Shown here: positions 35,617 to 44,835 of the stretch, piece after piece
Layout of the letters: every line of letters starts with the position of its first letter
Position numbering within the stretch: position 1 is the stretch's first letter
Assembly: GCA_024398955.1 (NCBI GenBank)
Contig: JAKSIG010000005.1
Span: 38,629 to 102,628, forward strand
DNA from: Fibrobacter sp.
GTDB lineage: Bacteria; Fibrobacterota; Fibrobacteria; Fibrobacterales; Fibrobacteraceae
Reading direction: 5' to 3'
Length of the DNA stretch: 64,000 bases
Made by a program: the position numbers and the translations under genes
The notes under the pieces: generated by a model
Told to the model about the DNA's origin: nothing
The model's database searches: none
What the model saw: only the letters and a program-made list of their open reading frames with translations

Positions 35617-38600
35617 ATGAATTTACGCAAGATTGCCTTGCCAGTAATGGCTGTTGCTGCCTTGGGTCTGGTTGCCTGCGGTGAAAACGGGACTACCGAA
35701 CAGATTACCAATAACTATACCAGCGGGATGGAAATTGTTGATCTTGTATCAAGTTTGCCGAAATGTACTGCAGATAATGCTGGCGAACAGTATCTTGTAA
35801 AAGCGGATGCGGATGTTTATGTGTGTACCGGCAAGGATTGGAAAGTCCTTGGCGGGGCAACATCTGCAGATACGGTTTTTGTATCTGATGGAAAGTTTGC
35901 CTGTACCACAGAATCCCTTGCCGACGGTAGCGGTGTGAACATTCTTTGTAATGGCGAAGTCATTGGAACCGTGCTGAACGGCGCCAAGGGTGAACGTGGC
36001 GAGCAGGGTATTCAGGGTGTCGCTGGTGAAAAGGGCGAAACTGGAGCCCAGGGCATTCAAGGCGAACAAGGTGTTGCTGGTACCGATGGAAAGGATGGCT
36101 TGAACGGTACCGACGGTAAGGATGGCCTAAATGGTACTGATGGTAAGGATGGTGCCAAGGGCGATGCCGGTAAAGATGGCGAAGACGGCGCCGGTTGCAA
36201 GGTTGTCGGTCAGACTACGGAATCTGTTACCATCCAGTGTGGCGACGACAAGTTCAGCATGAACCTGAACGGCGGTTCTGCCGGCGATATCATTGTGGAT
36301 GAACCCGAGGTTTCTCTGGAAAAGCTGAACGGTGTTTCCCAGAAGGGGCCGTACATCAATGGCGCTTCTGTGACACTGTTTGAACTTGACGGAAGCAAGA
36401 GCCTGATGCAGACGGGCCGAACCTTCGGCGGTGAAATCATTACCAACGACGGCCGCTTCAGTGTGAACAATGTTACCCTGAATTCTAGCTACGTGCGCCT
36501 GATCGCCAACGGCTACTACCGTAACGAAGTCACTGGCGAGAACACGACTTCAGCCTTGACACTATATGCCTACTCCGACCTCAAGCGCCGCACCAGCGTG
36601 AACATCAACTTGCTGACCCACTTGGAATACTACCGCGTGGGCTACCTGATGGGGAATAGCGACGGCTCCCTGACCATCACCGCTGCAAAGAAACAGGCCC
36701 AGCATGAAATCTTCGACCAGTTCCATATTAGTAATGAAGGCTTTAAAAATTCCGAAGACATGGACGTGTTTGGCAGCTCCGAAGGCGACGCTGCCTTGCT
36801 TGCCATTAGCGTACTGCTCCAGGGTTCTCGTAATGTTACCGAACTTACGTCCCTGCTGTCTGACTTCGGTACTAAAATCGCAGAAAAGGGCGAGTGGAAT
36901 GATCCCGTTACCCGCGCAAAGATTGCGGACTGGGCCGACGACGTGGACCTTGGCTTGAAGGGTTCGCTAACCTTGTCGAAGATCGAAAGCAACGTATCTG
37001 GCTGGGGCTTGGGAACGGTTCCCGCTTTCCAAAAGTACGTCCGCAACTTCTGGTACAAGGAATATGGCCTCGGCGACTGCGATGAAACCCGCAAGAACGA
37101 GGTTGTTCGTGATACCAATAGCAAGTCCGCCTACTATTCCAGCAAGTATGCCTATGATGGTTCCACCGACAAGAAAGTTCGCTTCATTTGTGATGAAAAG
37201 TCTAAGCTCTGGCGTCGAGCTACCGACATTGAAAAGGATACCATGAGCCTGAAGCACGGAGCTGCCACTACTCATGAGCAGGCTTCAGTAATCAACGGTC
37301 AAATAAATACAGACTATGTCTATGTGTACGAGGGGAATCAGTACCGTCGTGGAACTGACCTGGACAAGAACCTTGGTCTTGGAGGCTGCACTAAGGCCCG
37401 CGTGGATTCCGTATGGAAGAGTGGTTCCGCATGGTATACTTGCGTGGATACGATTGTCCCTAACTCTAAGTTGAATTCTCTTGGAATAATGACTGTTTGG
37501 CGCACCTCTACAGACATTGAAAAGGATACAATCCACTGGTCGACTCTCAAGAGTAATTTTGACGGCGAAGTCAGCAAGGGCCAGATTACCGACACTTATT
37601 ACATCTATGAAAAGTCCACGGGAGCCTGGCGCAATGCAACTCAGGTTGAATACGATACCTACGATTACAAGAACAACAAGGACTGGACTGCCGATACCGT
37701 TGACGGAGCCTACAAGCTGGGCGAGATCAGCAAGAGCCAATACTATGTTTTCGACAAGAAGCAGGGCGCCTGGAGAACTGAAACGACTGCCTTCGACCAT
37801 ACCCATGGAATTGATGGCTGCAGCGAAACCCGCGAGGGCGAATATATCCGCAGTGCAAAAAGTGACAGTGTATATTATTGCTCCAATAAGGCTTGGTCCA
37901 AGACTTCTGAAGTTGTGAATGATGCTTATAGTGCTGCGGTAGAATGTCGGACCTTGGATGATGCCGGCAAGACCGTATATGGTCACTTCAACGAAAAGTA
38001 CCTGTATGTTTGCCAGGGTGAAAAGGGATGGAAATTTGGTAAGAATGATGTTATGGATAAAGAATGGTTTATTGATAGCAGAGACTTCCAGGTTTACTAC
38101 ATGGTTGAAATCGGTTCACAGACCTGGATGGCCGAGAACCTGAACTACGACTACAACGAGGAAACCGCCAAGAGCTACTGCTATGACAACAGCAGCGCCA
38201 ACTGCGACAAGTATGGTCGCCTATACCTGTGGTCAGCTGCCATGGACTCTGCGGCAGTCTTTAGTGATGCCGGCAAGGGTTGCGGTTATGGCAAGACTTG
38301 CGATGTTGCCTCAACAGGCTCTACGACAGTGGTGCGAGGCGTTTGCCCCGAGGGCTGGCACCTGCCAAGCAACACCGATTGGAGCACCCTGTGGACTGCT
38401 ATTGGCGGAACATCCACTGCAGGCACCAAGCTGAAGTCTACCAGCGGTTGGAACAGCAACGGCAATGGCGAAGATGCCTTTGGCTTCTCTGTGCTTCCTG
38501 CTGGCTACTACCTCAATGGTAGTTTCATCTACGCAGACTGCTACGAAATCTTCTGGTCTTCTACAGAGGGCGATAGTTACGGCGCCTACGGCGAGTACTT

Positions 38601-38679
38601 CGGCTACGATTACTCGATCGTGGGCGAGGACTACGGCAATAAGGACTACGGTTTTTCCGTTCGTTGTCTCAAGGACTAA
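35617..38679 (+). CDS. Collagen-like FISUMP lipoprotein, paralog C
   Basis: 1020 aa. Signal peptide and N-domain almost identical to paralog A. Collagen-like tract ~122-192, including a duplicated 'GTDGKDGLN' unit. Conserved core ~195-490. The middle has more modules than A or B: 'HEQASVINGQINTDYVYVYE', 'GGCTKARVDSVWKSGSAWYTC', 'STDIEKDTIHW', 'KDWTADTVDGAYKLGEI', 'DGCSETREGEYIRSAKSD'. FISUMP domain ~822-1020 ('TWMAENLNYDYNEETAKSYC', 'GVCPEGWHLPS', 'STSGWNSNGNGEDAFGF', then a hypervariable stretch rich in Tyr, Gly and Asp, final SVRCLKD). Behind the Rpn gene and class I hairpin. Confidence 0.88.
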   Translation: MNLRKIALPVMAVAALGLVACGENGTTEQITNNYTSGMEIVDLVSSLPKCTADNAGEQYLVKADADVYVCTGKDWKVLGGATSADTVFVSDGKFACTTESLADGSGVNILCNGEVIGTVLNGAKGERGEQGIQGVAGEKGETGAQGIQGEQGVAGTDGKDGLNGTDGKDGLNGTDGKDGAKGDAGKDGEDGAGCKVVGQTTESVTIQCGDDKFSMNLNGGSAGDIIVDEPEVSLEKLNGVSQKGPYINGASVTLFELDGSKSLMQTGRTFGGEIITNDGRFSVNNVTLNSSYVRLIANGYYRNEVTGENTTSALTLYAYSDLKRRTSVNINLLTHLEYYRVGYLMGNSDGSLTITAAKKQAQHEIFDQFHISNEGFKNSEDMDVFGSSEGDAALLAISVLLQGSRNVTELTSLLSDFGTKIAEKGEWNDPVTRAKIADWADDVDLGLKGSLTLSKIESNVSGWGLGTVPAFQKYVRNFWYKEYGLGDCDETRKNEVVRDTNSKSAYYSSKYAYDGSTDKKVRFICDEKSKLWRRATDIEKDTMSLKHGAATTHEQASVINGQINTDYVYVYEGNQYRRGTDLDKNLGLGGCTKARVDSVWKSGSAWYTCVDTIVPNSKLNSLGIMTVWRTSTDIEKDTIHWSTLKSNFDGEVSKGQITDTYYIYEKSTGAWRNATQVEYDTYDYKNNKDWTADTVDGAYKLGEISKSQYYVFDKKQGAWRTETTAFDHTHGIDGCSETREGEYIRSAKSDSVYYCSNKAWSKTSEVVNDAYSAAVECRTLDDAGKTVYGHFNEKYLYVCQGEKGWKFGKNDVMDKEWFIDSRDFQVYYMVEIGSQTWMAENLNYDYNEETAKSYCYDNSSANCDKYGRLYLWSAAMDSAAVFSDAGKGCGYGKTCDVASTGSTTVVRGVCPEGWHLPSNTDWSTLWTAIGGTSTAGTKLKSTSGWNSNGNGEDAFGFSVLPAGYYLNGSFIYADCYEIFWSSTEGDSYGAYGEYFGYDYSIVGEDYGNKDYGFSVRCLKD

Positions 38680-38713
38680 TCATAAAACAAGTTAATTAAG
38701 AAAATACGCTCTT

Positions 38714-39766
38714 ATGACATCCAAAAACTTAAAGACGAAAGTTCTGTTTGCTGGTAATGGTTTTAATTGCCTTAATTCGAATTATCTTTCTTGGCAGATG
38801 TTGTTGGATAAATTAATGAAGAAATTTGTTCCCAATAACATTTATGATAAAGATGTTCTTAGTGAAATTCCTGCAAGATTTATAAACGAATTGTTTTGCT
38901 ATGAGCCAAATTGTAGTCCATACAAAATACTTCACGAAGTTCGTCAACTTGTGATTGATAGTAGTTCTGAATATTCAATATTGCATGAAATGGCTGTTAA
39001 ATCGAAATATTCCGAAATAATCACCACCAATTACGATGTCCTTTTTGAAAAGGCTGCTTTAGCGAATTCAGGTAAGTCTATAAGACCTCAATCAAGTGAA
39101 CGTTTACATAGTCTTTATCGCTGTAAAAATTTGCCTGAAAATAAAAAAAATAGTGGTGTAACTATTGAAAAAATTTGGCATCCTCATGGAGGACTCACAA
39201 AGAATGATGGCATAATTAATTTTACATTATGGAATCCGCTTTATTTGAGCAATTATCAAAAAATCTGTGAAAAGGTATTCCGCTCGCAGTATTCACAAAA
39301 TGAAGATGAAAAGATTTTGATAAAGGAAAACCTGTATGAACAGATAAAAAATTTTTATTGTGAAAATAATTCAGATGTTCCTGATAAAGATACATGGGTA
39401 AAACACTTTTATTTTTCAGATATAGACTTTATCGGGTACTCTCTCACTTTTGATGAAATTGATATTTGGTCCATATTGTCAAGCCGTTCGAATTATATGA
39501 ACAAACTTGAAAAAGAAAAAATTCGTGAATGGAATAGACTCCGTTTCTTTATGCTGGCTGACACTCCGGAATTTCCGATGTCTCCAAAAGAAAAGGCTAC
39601 AGCATTGCTATTAGAAAAAATGAAAGTTGAAGTTGTCCTCGTAGATCCAAATTCAATATTCGAAAAAATTAAGCATGCAAGTCCTTCGAAAGTTAATTGT
39701 TTAAAGACTAATCGAGGAAGACTTTATAATATCGAAGAATACTATAGAAAATGCTTTGATTGTTGA
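38714..39766 (+). CDS. SIR2-like domain protein, possible defence NADase
   Basis: 350 aa. Features of the SIR2-like superfamily: GNGFN near residues 14-18 (nucleotide loop), 'EIITTNYDVLFEKA' with the TTNYD motif near 103-107, WHPHGG (His156, His158; the family's catalytic histidine region), and 'DFIGYSLTFDEIDIW' near the end. Many bacterial SIR2-like proteins are NAD-degrading effectors of antiphage systems; others are metal-independent hydrolases. No partner gene of a known system (Thoeris, DSR, Argonaute) is beside it. Its AT content and codon use differ plainly from the GC-richer paralogs on both sides, which suggests transfer. No clear ribosome site. Confidence 0.72.
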   Translation: MTSKNLKTKVLFAGNGFNCLNSNYLSWQMLLDKLMKKFVPNNIYDKDVLSEIPARFINELFCYEPNCSPYKILHEVRQLVIDSSSEYSILHEMAVKSKYSEIITTNYDVLFEKAALANSGKSIRPQSSERLHSLYRCKNLPENKKNSGVTIEKIWHPHGGLTKNDGIINFTLWNPLYLSNYQKICEKVFRSQYSQNEDEKILIKENLYEQIKNFYCENNSDVPDKDTWVKHFYFSDIDFIGYSLTFDEIDIWSILSSRSNYMNKLEKEKIREWNRLRFFMLADTPEFPMSPKEKATALLLEKMKVEVVLVDPNSIFEKIKHASPSKVNCLKTNRGRLYNIEEYYRKCFDC

Positions 39767-39828
39767 ATTATATCCAATACATTTTCTTTGTATCCATTCA
39801 AAAAAGGGAGACTCATTCTTCTCTAGCC

Positions 39829-39840
39829 TTTTGTTATATT
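39829..39840 (+). promoter_or_regulatory. TTTTGTTATATT element before ATPase 1
   Basis: Identical to the element before ATPase 2 (45048). TATATT lies six bases before ATG 39847 and there is no Shine-Dalgarno sequence; a leaderless transcript is likely. Confidence 0.55.
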
Positions 39841-39846
39841 TAAAAC

Positions 39847-41427
39847 ATGGCGTTAAAGAATTTTCCTATCGGCATTCAGGATTTTACGAGCATTCGCAAC
39901 GAAGGCTTCTTTTATGTAGACAAGACGGATCTTGTTTACAAGTTGACTCATACAAGCAAGTATTACTTTCTCAGCCGTCCTCGCCGTTTTGGAAAATCCC
40001 TTTTAATTAGCACCCTGCAATGCTACTTCGAAGGTCGCAAGGAACTGTTTACGGGCCTAGCCATGGAACGCCTGGAGACCGAGTGGAAAAAGTACCCGGT
40101 CATTCGACTGGATATGAGCATGGTGAAGTATGCCGACCAAGAAAAGTTGAATCGAAATTTCCATGCGGTCCTCAAAGATTACGAGACTTTTTATGGTATC
40201 GAATCTGACTTGTCGAACCATGCTTGGGGAACTCGCCTTGCTGAAATCATTAAGGCCGCTCATACACAGTCTGGTAAGCAGGTGGTAGTACTTGTCGATG
40301 AATATGACACCCCGATTCTTGATACGATGGACCATCCTGATATTTTGTTTGATGTCCGCAATCAAGTTCGAGATTTGTACAGCCCCCTCAAGGCGCTCGG
40401 CGGTATTCTCCGCTTCGTGTTCCTCACGGGCATCAGCAAGTTCAGCCAGCTCAGCATCTTTAGCGAATTGAACAACTTGAATGTCATCACAATGAACGAT
40501 GACTATGCGGCTATCTGCGGCATTACCAAGGAAGAACTGCTCTCCCAGATGCAACCAGAAATTCAGGCTCTTGCAGACAAGCAGGGAATGACCTATGATG
40601 AAGCCGTTGCCGCATTGCAACGCCAGTATGACGGCTACCACTTCAGCGAGAACTCTCCAGATATCTACAATCCGTTCAGCCTGATAAATTCCTTGAGCGA
40701 ACGAAAGCTGGCAAACTATTGGTTTGCTACGGGCACACCGACCGTTTTGACAAAGCTTGTGAGTAAGTTCAAGATGGATCCAGAAACATTCAACGTTGGG
40801 CTCCCTGCGACGCTTGGCATGTTCGATGCGCCTACAGAAACTGCGACAAATCCGATTCCAATGCTTTACCAGAGCGGGTATTTGACTATTCGAAATTTTG
40901 ATGGCTTTGAATATGTCTTGGGGTTCCCTAATGAAGAAGTCAAGGTTGGCTTCTGTGGAAGCCTGATGCCTTACTACGCGTTTGAAGATGTCGTCGCTAA
41001 CGATTCGTTTGTTCTTGCCTTTACCCGTGCCATGCGTGGAGGCAAGCTCGAAGACGCCCTTTTGCAGATGCGAGCCTTTTTCAGTAGCATCCCTTACAAC
41101 GCCGAACGCCAGGACGAAAACCATTACAAGACTTTGTTCTTTTTGATTTTCAAGCTGTGCACGCCATACCTCGTTCGCACGGAAGAATGCAGCGCCGCCG
41201 GCCGCGCAGACGCCGTCGTAGAAACCGCCGACGCTGTTTATGTTTTCGAGTTCAAGCTTGATGCTAACGGCACTGCTGAAGATGCCCTCAGGCAAATCGA
41301 CGACAAGGGCTATTTGGTGCCTTACACCGTGACCAAGGCCGCTGACGGCACTCCGAAAAAGTTGTTCAAGATTGGTGTAGCCTTCGATGCCGAAAAGCGC
41401 ACCTTGGGCGAGTGGAAAATCGCCTAG
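39847..41427 (+). CDS. AAA-ATPase-like / DUF1703 PD-(D/E)XK nuclease fusion, copy 1
   Basis: 526 aa. N-terminal AAA-ATPase_like domain (PF09820): 'FPIGIQDFTSIRNEGFFYVD', P-loop in 'SRPRRFGKSLL' (Gly49, Lys50, Ser51) and Walker B 'VLVDEYDTPI' (Asp151, Glu152). The C-terminal DUF1703 domain is of PD-(D/E)XK type: Asp455 in 'GRADAVVE' and E-x-K at Glu468-Lys470 in 'VYVFEFKLD'. This group is common as many paralogs in gut bacteria; its role is unproven, with selfish-element or defence functions proposed. Bases 40061-40490 are identical to 45280-45709. It sits between the SIR2-like gene and the hairpin leader of paralog D. Confidence 0.87.
   Translation: MALKNFPIGIQDFTSIRNEGFFYVDKTDLVYKLTHTSKYYFLSRPRRFGKSLLISTLQCYFEGRKELFTGLAMERLETEWKKYPVIRLDMSMVKYADQEKLNRNFHAVLKDYETFYGIESDLSNHAWGTRLAEIIKAAHTQSGKQVVVLVDEYDTPILDTMDHPDILFDVRNQVRDLYSPLKALGGILRFVFLTGISKFSQLSIFSELNNLNVITMNDDYAAICGITKEELLSQMQPEIQALADKQGMTYDEAVAALQRQYDGYHFSENSPDIYNPFSLINSLSERKLANYWFATGTPTVLTKLVSKFKMDPETFNVGLPATLGMFDAPTETATNPIPMLYQSGYLTIRNFDGFEYVLGFPNEEVKVGFCGSLMPYYAFEDVVANDSFVLAFTRAMRGGKLEDALLQMRAFFSSIPYNAERQDENHYKTLFFLIFKLCTPYLVRTEECSAAGRADAVVETADAVYVFEFKLDANGTAEDALRQIDDKGYLVPYTVTKAADGTPKKLFKIGVAFDAEKRTLGEWKIA
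40061..40490 (+). repeat. 430-bp identical block shared with ATPase 2
   Basis: No difference was found by eye against 45280-45709. On both sides the two genes differ at many synonymous and non-synonymous sites. Covers residues ~72-215, including Walker B. Confidence 0.85.
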
Positions 41428-41464
41428 TTCAAGATAACCAGTCCAAAACTCGAAAAAGTTTTAA

Positions 41465-41495
41465 GTATCTTTAAAATTGTTTAAAGATACTTTTT
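41465..41495 (+). promoter_or_regulatory. Class I hairpin leader (copy 3)
   Basis: Same stem and loop as copy 2, including the outer CGAAAAAGT / ACTTTTTCG complement. It starts 38 bp after the ATPase 1 stop codon. Confidence 0.7.
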
Positions 41496-41509
41496 CGTAT
41501 GGGTTGAAA

Positions 41510-44500
41510 ATGGAATTTCGCAAGATTGCCTTGCCAGTAATGGCTGCCGCTGCCATGGGCCTTGTTGCCTGTGGCGAAAATGGGACCACCGAACAGATTA
41601 CCAACAATTATACTAGCGGGATGGAAATAGTTGATCTTGTATCAAGTTTGCCGAAGTGTACTGCGGATAACGCTGGTGAACAGTACCTTGTAAAAGCGGA
41701 TGGCGAAGCTTATTTCTGCAACGGCAAGGATTGGAAAGTCCTTGGCGGATCCGGTGTAACTGCCTCCGATTATGGTTGCGAAACCAAGCCTTTGGCAGAT
41801 GATCGTGGCGTTGCCATTTACTGCGGCGGTGATTCCATCGGCGTGGTGCTGAATGGCGCCAAGGGCGATAAGGGTGATGATGGTGAACGCGGCGAACAGG
41901 GTATTCAGGGTGTCGCTGGTGAAAAGGGCGAAACCGGTGCTCAAGGTATTCAAGGCGAAAAGGGTGTCGCTGGTGCCGACGGCAAGGATGGCTTGAACGG
42001 TGCCGACGGCAAGCCTGGTGAAAAGGGCGAAACCGGTGCCCAGGGCATTCAGGGTGAACAAGGTGTCGCTGGCGCTGACGGCAAGGATGGAGCTGCCGGA
42101 AAAGACGGCGCTGATGGCGTAGGCTGTAAGGTTGTCGGTCAAACAGCAGAATCCGTCACCATTCAGTGTGGCGACGACAAGTTTAGCATGAACCTGAACG
42201 GCGGTTCTGCCGGCGATATCATTGAGGAAGATCCCGGAGTTTCTTTAGCTATGCTGAAAGGCGTTTCTCAGAAGGGACCGTACATCAACGGCGCTTCGGT
42301 AACGCTGTTTGAACTGGACGGAAGCAAGAGCCTGATGCAGACGGGCCGAACCTTCGGTGGTGAAATTGTTTCCGATGACGGCCGCTTCAGCGTGAACAAC
42401 GTTACCCTAAATTCCAGCTACGTGCGCCTGACTGCCAACGGCTACTACCGTAATGAAGTTTCCGGCGAAAACACGACTTCAGCCTTGACTCTATATGCCT
42501 ACTCCGACCTCAAGCGCCGCACCAGCGTGAACATCAACCTGCTGACTCACCTGGAATACTACCGCGTGGGTTACCTGATGGGCAATAGCGACGGCTCCTT
42601 GACCATCACCGCGGCAAAGAAGATGGCACAGAAGGAAATCTTCGACCAGTTCCATATTGGTAATGAAGGCTTCAAAAATTCCGAAGACATGGACGTGTTT
42701 GGCAGTTCCGAAGGCGACGCAGCCTTGCTTGCCATTAGCGTACTTCTCCAGGGCAACCGCAACGTTACCGAACTTACGTCCCTGCTATCAGACTTCGGTA
42801 CTAAAATCGCAGAAAAGGGCGAGTGGAAAGATCCCGTTACCCGCGCAAAGATAGCGGACTGGGCCGACAGCGTGGACCTTGGTTTGAAGGGCGGACTGAC
42901 TCTGCCTAAGATTGAAAGCAATGTATCTGGCTGGGGCTTGGGAACGGTTCCCGCCTTCCAAAAGTATGTTCGTAACTTCTGGTACAAGGAATACGGTCTC
43001 GGCGACTGCGACGAAAGTAACAAGAGTGTCGTTAAGCACGATACCAATAGCAGAACGGCCTACTATTCCAGCAAGTATGCCTATGATGGTTCCACCGACC
43101 AGAAGGTCCGCTATACCTGCGACAATAAGGATTCCTTGGGACGAACCTTTGGCGAATTTAGATGGCGTCGTGCGTCCAATATCGAAAAGGATACCATGGG
43201 CTTGAAACATGGTGAACTTTCAACTCATGAACAGGCTTCAGTAATCAATGGCCAGGTAAACACCGATCATGTCTATGTTTATGAAGGCAAGCAGTACCGC
43301 CGCGGAACTGCCCTGGACAAGAGCCTTGGCCTTGGAGGCTGCACAAAGGCCCGCGTGGATTCCGTATGGAAAAGCGGTTCCGCATGGTACACCTGCGTAG
43401 ATATCAGTTCTACGGTTCTCAATGCTCTTGGAACAAAGACCGCTTGGCGCACCTCTACAAATATCGAAAAAGATACCATCCACTGGTCGAATCTCAAGAG
43501 TAATTTTGATGGCGAAGTCAGCAAGGGCCAGGTTTCTGACAACTACTACATCTATGAAAAGTCCAAAGGAGCCTGGCGCGAAGCGACACAGACCGAATAC
43601 GATACCTACGATTACAAGAACAACAAGGACTGGACTGCCGATACCGTTGACGGAGCCTACAAGCTGGGCGAGGTCAGCAAGAGCCAATACTATGTTTTCG
43701 ACAAGACGCAGGGTGCCTGGAGAATGGAAACGACAGCCTTCGACCATACCCATGAAATTGATGGCTGCACGGAGACTCGCGAAGGCGAATACATTCGCAG
43801 TGCAAAAAGCGACAGCGTGTATTATTGTTCCGACAAGGCTTGGTCCGAGACTTCTGAACTTGTGAACGATGCTTATAGTGCTGCGGTAGAATGTCGGACC
43901 TTGGATGATGCTGGCAAGACCGTATATGGACATTTCAACAAAAAATACCTGTATGTGTGCCAGGGCGAAAAGGGATGGATGTTCGGTAGAAATATTACTT
44001 TGGATAAGGCATACTTTGTAGATAGCCGAGATTTCCAGGTTTACTACATGGTTGAAATCGGTTCCCAGACCTGGATGGCAGAGAACCTGAACTACGACTA
44101 CAACGAGGGAACCGCCGAGAGCTACTGCTATAACTACAGCAGCGCCAACTGCGACAAGTATGGCCGTCTATACCTGTGGTCTGCTGCCATGGACTCCGCG
44201 GCAGTCTTTAGCAATGCCGGCGAAGGTTGCGGTTATGGCAAGACTTGCGATGTTGCGTCAACAGGTTCTACGACTGTGGTGCGAGGCGTTTGCCCAGAGG
44301 GTTGGCACCTGCCCAGCATTTCCGACTGGAGCACCCTGTGGACCGCTATAGGTGGAACATCTACTGCGGGAACCAAGCTGAAGTCTGCCAGCGGCTGGGA
44401 CGGCAACGGCAATGGCGCCGACAACTACGGATTCTCGGTTCTCCCTGCCGGTATCAGGGACAAGTATGGTAATTTCTACTGCGTGGGTTCCTGCGCCAAC

Positions 44501-44635
44501 TTCTGGAGTTCTACAGAGGGCTATGGCGCTGACGCCCTCAACAATGACTTCGGCAGCAGCTACGCTCCTGTGGGCCAGGGCGGCGACGGCAAGAACAGCG
44601 GCTTTTCTGTCCGCTGTCTCAAGGACTCTCCCTAA
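41510..44635 (+). CDS. Collagen-like FISUMP lipoprotein, paralog D
   Basis: 1041 aa. Signal peptide MEFRKIALPVMAAAAMGLVAC. Longest collagen-like tract of the six (~116-204), built from 'GEKGETGAQGIQGE' and 'GADGKDG' units. Conserved core ~210-500. The middle repeats the module set of paralog C (HEQASVINGQVNTDHVYVYE; GGCTKARVDSVWKSGSAWYT; KDWTADTVDGAYKLGEV; TREGEYIRSAKSD). FISUMP domain ~840-1041 ('TWMAENLNYDYNEGTAESYC', 'GVCPEGWHLPS', 'SGWDGNGNGADNYGFSVLPAG', a hypervariable stretch, final SVRCLKDSP). The N-half near the Walker-like DNA match to paralog B and the C-half to paralog C make this gene look mosaic. Confidence 0.88.
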   Translation: MEFRKIALPVMAAAAMGLVACGENGTTEQITNNYTSGMEIVDLVSSLPKCTADNAGEQYLVKADGEAYFCNGKDWKVLGGSGVTASDYGCETKPLADDRGVAIYCGGDSIGVVLNGAKGDKGDDGERGEQGIQGVAGEKGETGAQGIQGEKGVAGADGKDGLNGADGKPGEKGETGAQGIQGEQGVAGADGKDGAAGKDGADGVGCKVVGQTAESVTIQCGDDKFSMNLNGGSAGDIIEEDPGVSLAMLKGVSQKGPYINGASVTLFELDGSKSLMQTGRTFGGEIVSDDGRFSVNNVTLNSSYVRLTANGYYRNEVSGENTTSALTLYAYSDLKRRTSVNINLLTHLEYYRVGYLMGNSDGSLTITAAKKMAQKEIFDQFHIGNEGFKNSEDMDVFGSSEGDAALLAISVLLQGNRNVTELTSLLSDFGTKIAEKGEWKDPVTRAKIADWADSVDLGLKGGLTLPKIESNVSGWGLGTVPAFQKYVRNFWYKEYGLGDCDESNKSVVKHDTNSRTAYYSSKYAYDGSTDQKVRYTCDNKDSLGRTFGEFRWRRASNIEKDTMGLKHGELSTHEQASVINGQVNTDHVYVYEGKQYRRGTALDKSLGLGGCTKARVDSVWKSGSAWYTCVDISSTVLNALGTKTAWRTSTNIEKDTIHWSNLKSNFDGEVSKGQVSDNYYIYEKSKGAWREATQTEYDTYDYKNNKDWTADTVDGAYKLGEVSKSQYYVFDKTQGAWRMETTAFDHTHEIDGCTETREGEYIRSAKSDSVYYCSDKAWSETSELVNDAYSAAVECRTLDDAGKTVYGHFNKKYLYVCQGEKGWMFGRNITLDKAYFVDSRDFQVYYMVEIGSQTWMAENLNYDYNEGTAESYCYNYSSANCDKYGRLYLWSAAMDSAAVFSNAGEGCGYGKTCDVASTGSTTVVRGVCPEGWHLPSISDWSTLWTAIGGTSTAGTKLKSASGWDGNGNGADNYGFSVLPAGIRDKYGNFYCVGSCANFWSSTEGYGADALNNDFGSSYAPVGQGGDGKNSGFSVRCLKDSP

Positions 44636-44760
44636 CCAGGCCCAACGGGCCACAAGCCCTAACCAAGGTGCCGAAGGCACCTCAACAACCGGCGGCGTAA
44701 GCCGCCCACCAAGCAACAAAGGAGCCTCCAGGGCGCAAGCCCCCAAGGCTCTATTTTTTT
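44636..44760 (+). repeat. 3' hairpin cassette after paralog D
   Basis: Hairpins GGCCC-AAC-GGGCC (44639-44651, with mismatch-free arms), GGTGCC-GAA-GGCACC, GGCGGC-GTAA-GCCGCC (44691-44706) and GGGC-GCAA-GCCC (44730-44741), then AAGGCTCTA and a T-run. Order and spacers match the cassette at 34331. Confidence 0.7.
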
Positions 44761-44835
44761 TGCATATAAATTAAACATTTCTTCCGTAAATTTGCCGAGT
44801 GAAAAAAATGCGTTAGCTCAACGAAAAATACAATG

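Noticed and set aside
40057..41295. 412-codon open frame antisense to ATPase 1 (and its twin at 45222-46151)
   Set aside because: Both lie opposite a well-supported gene and share sequence only because the sense genes are duplicated. No start signal or protein features.
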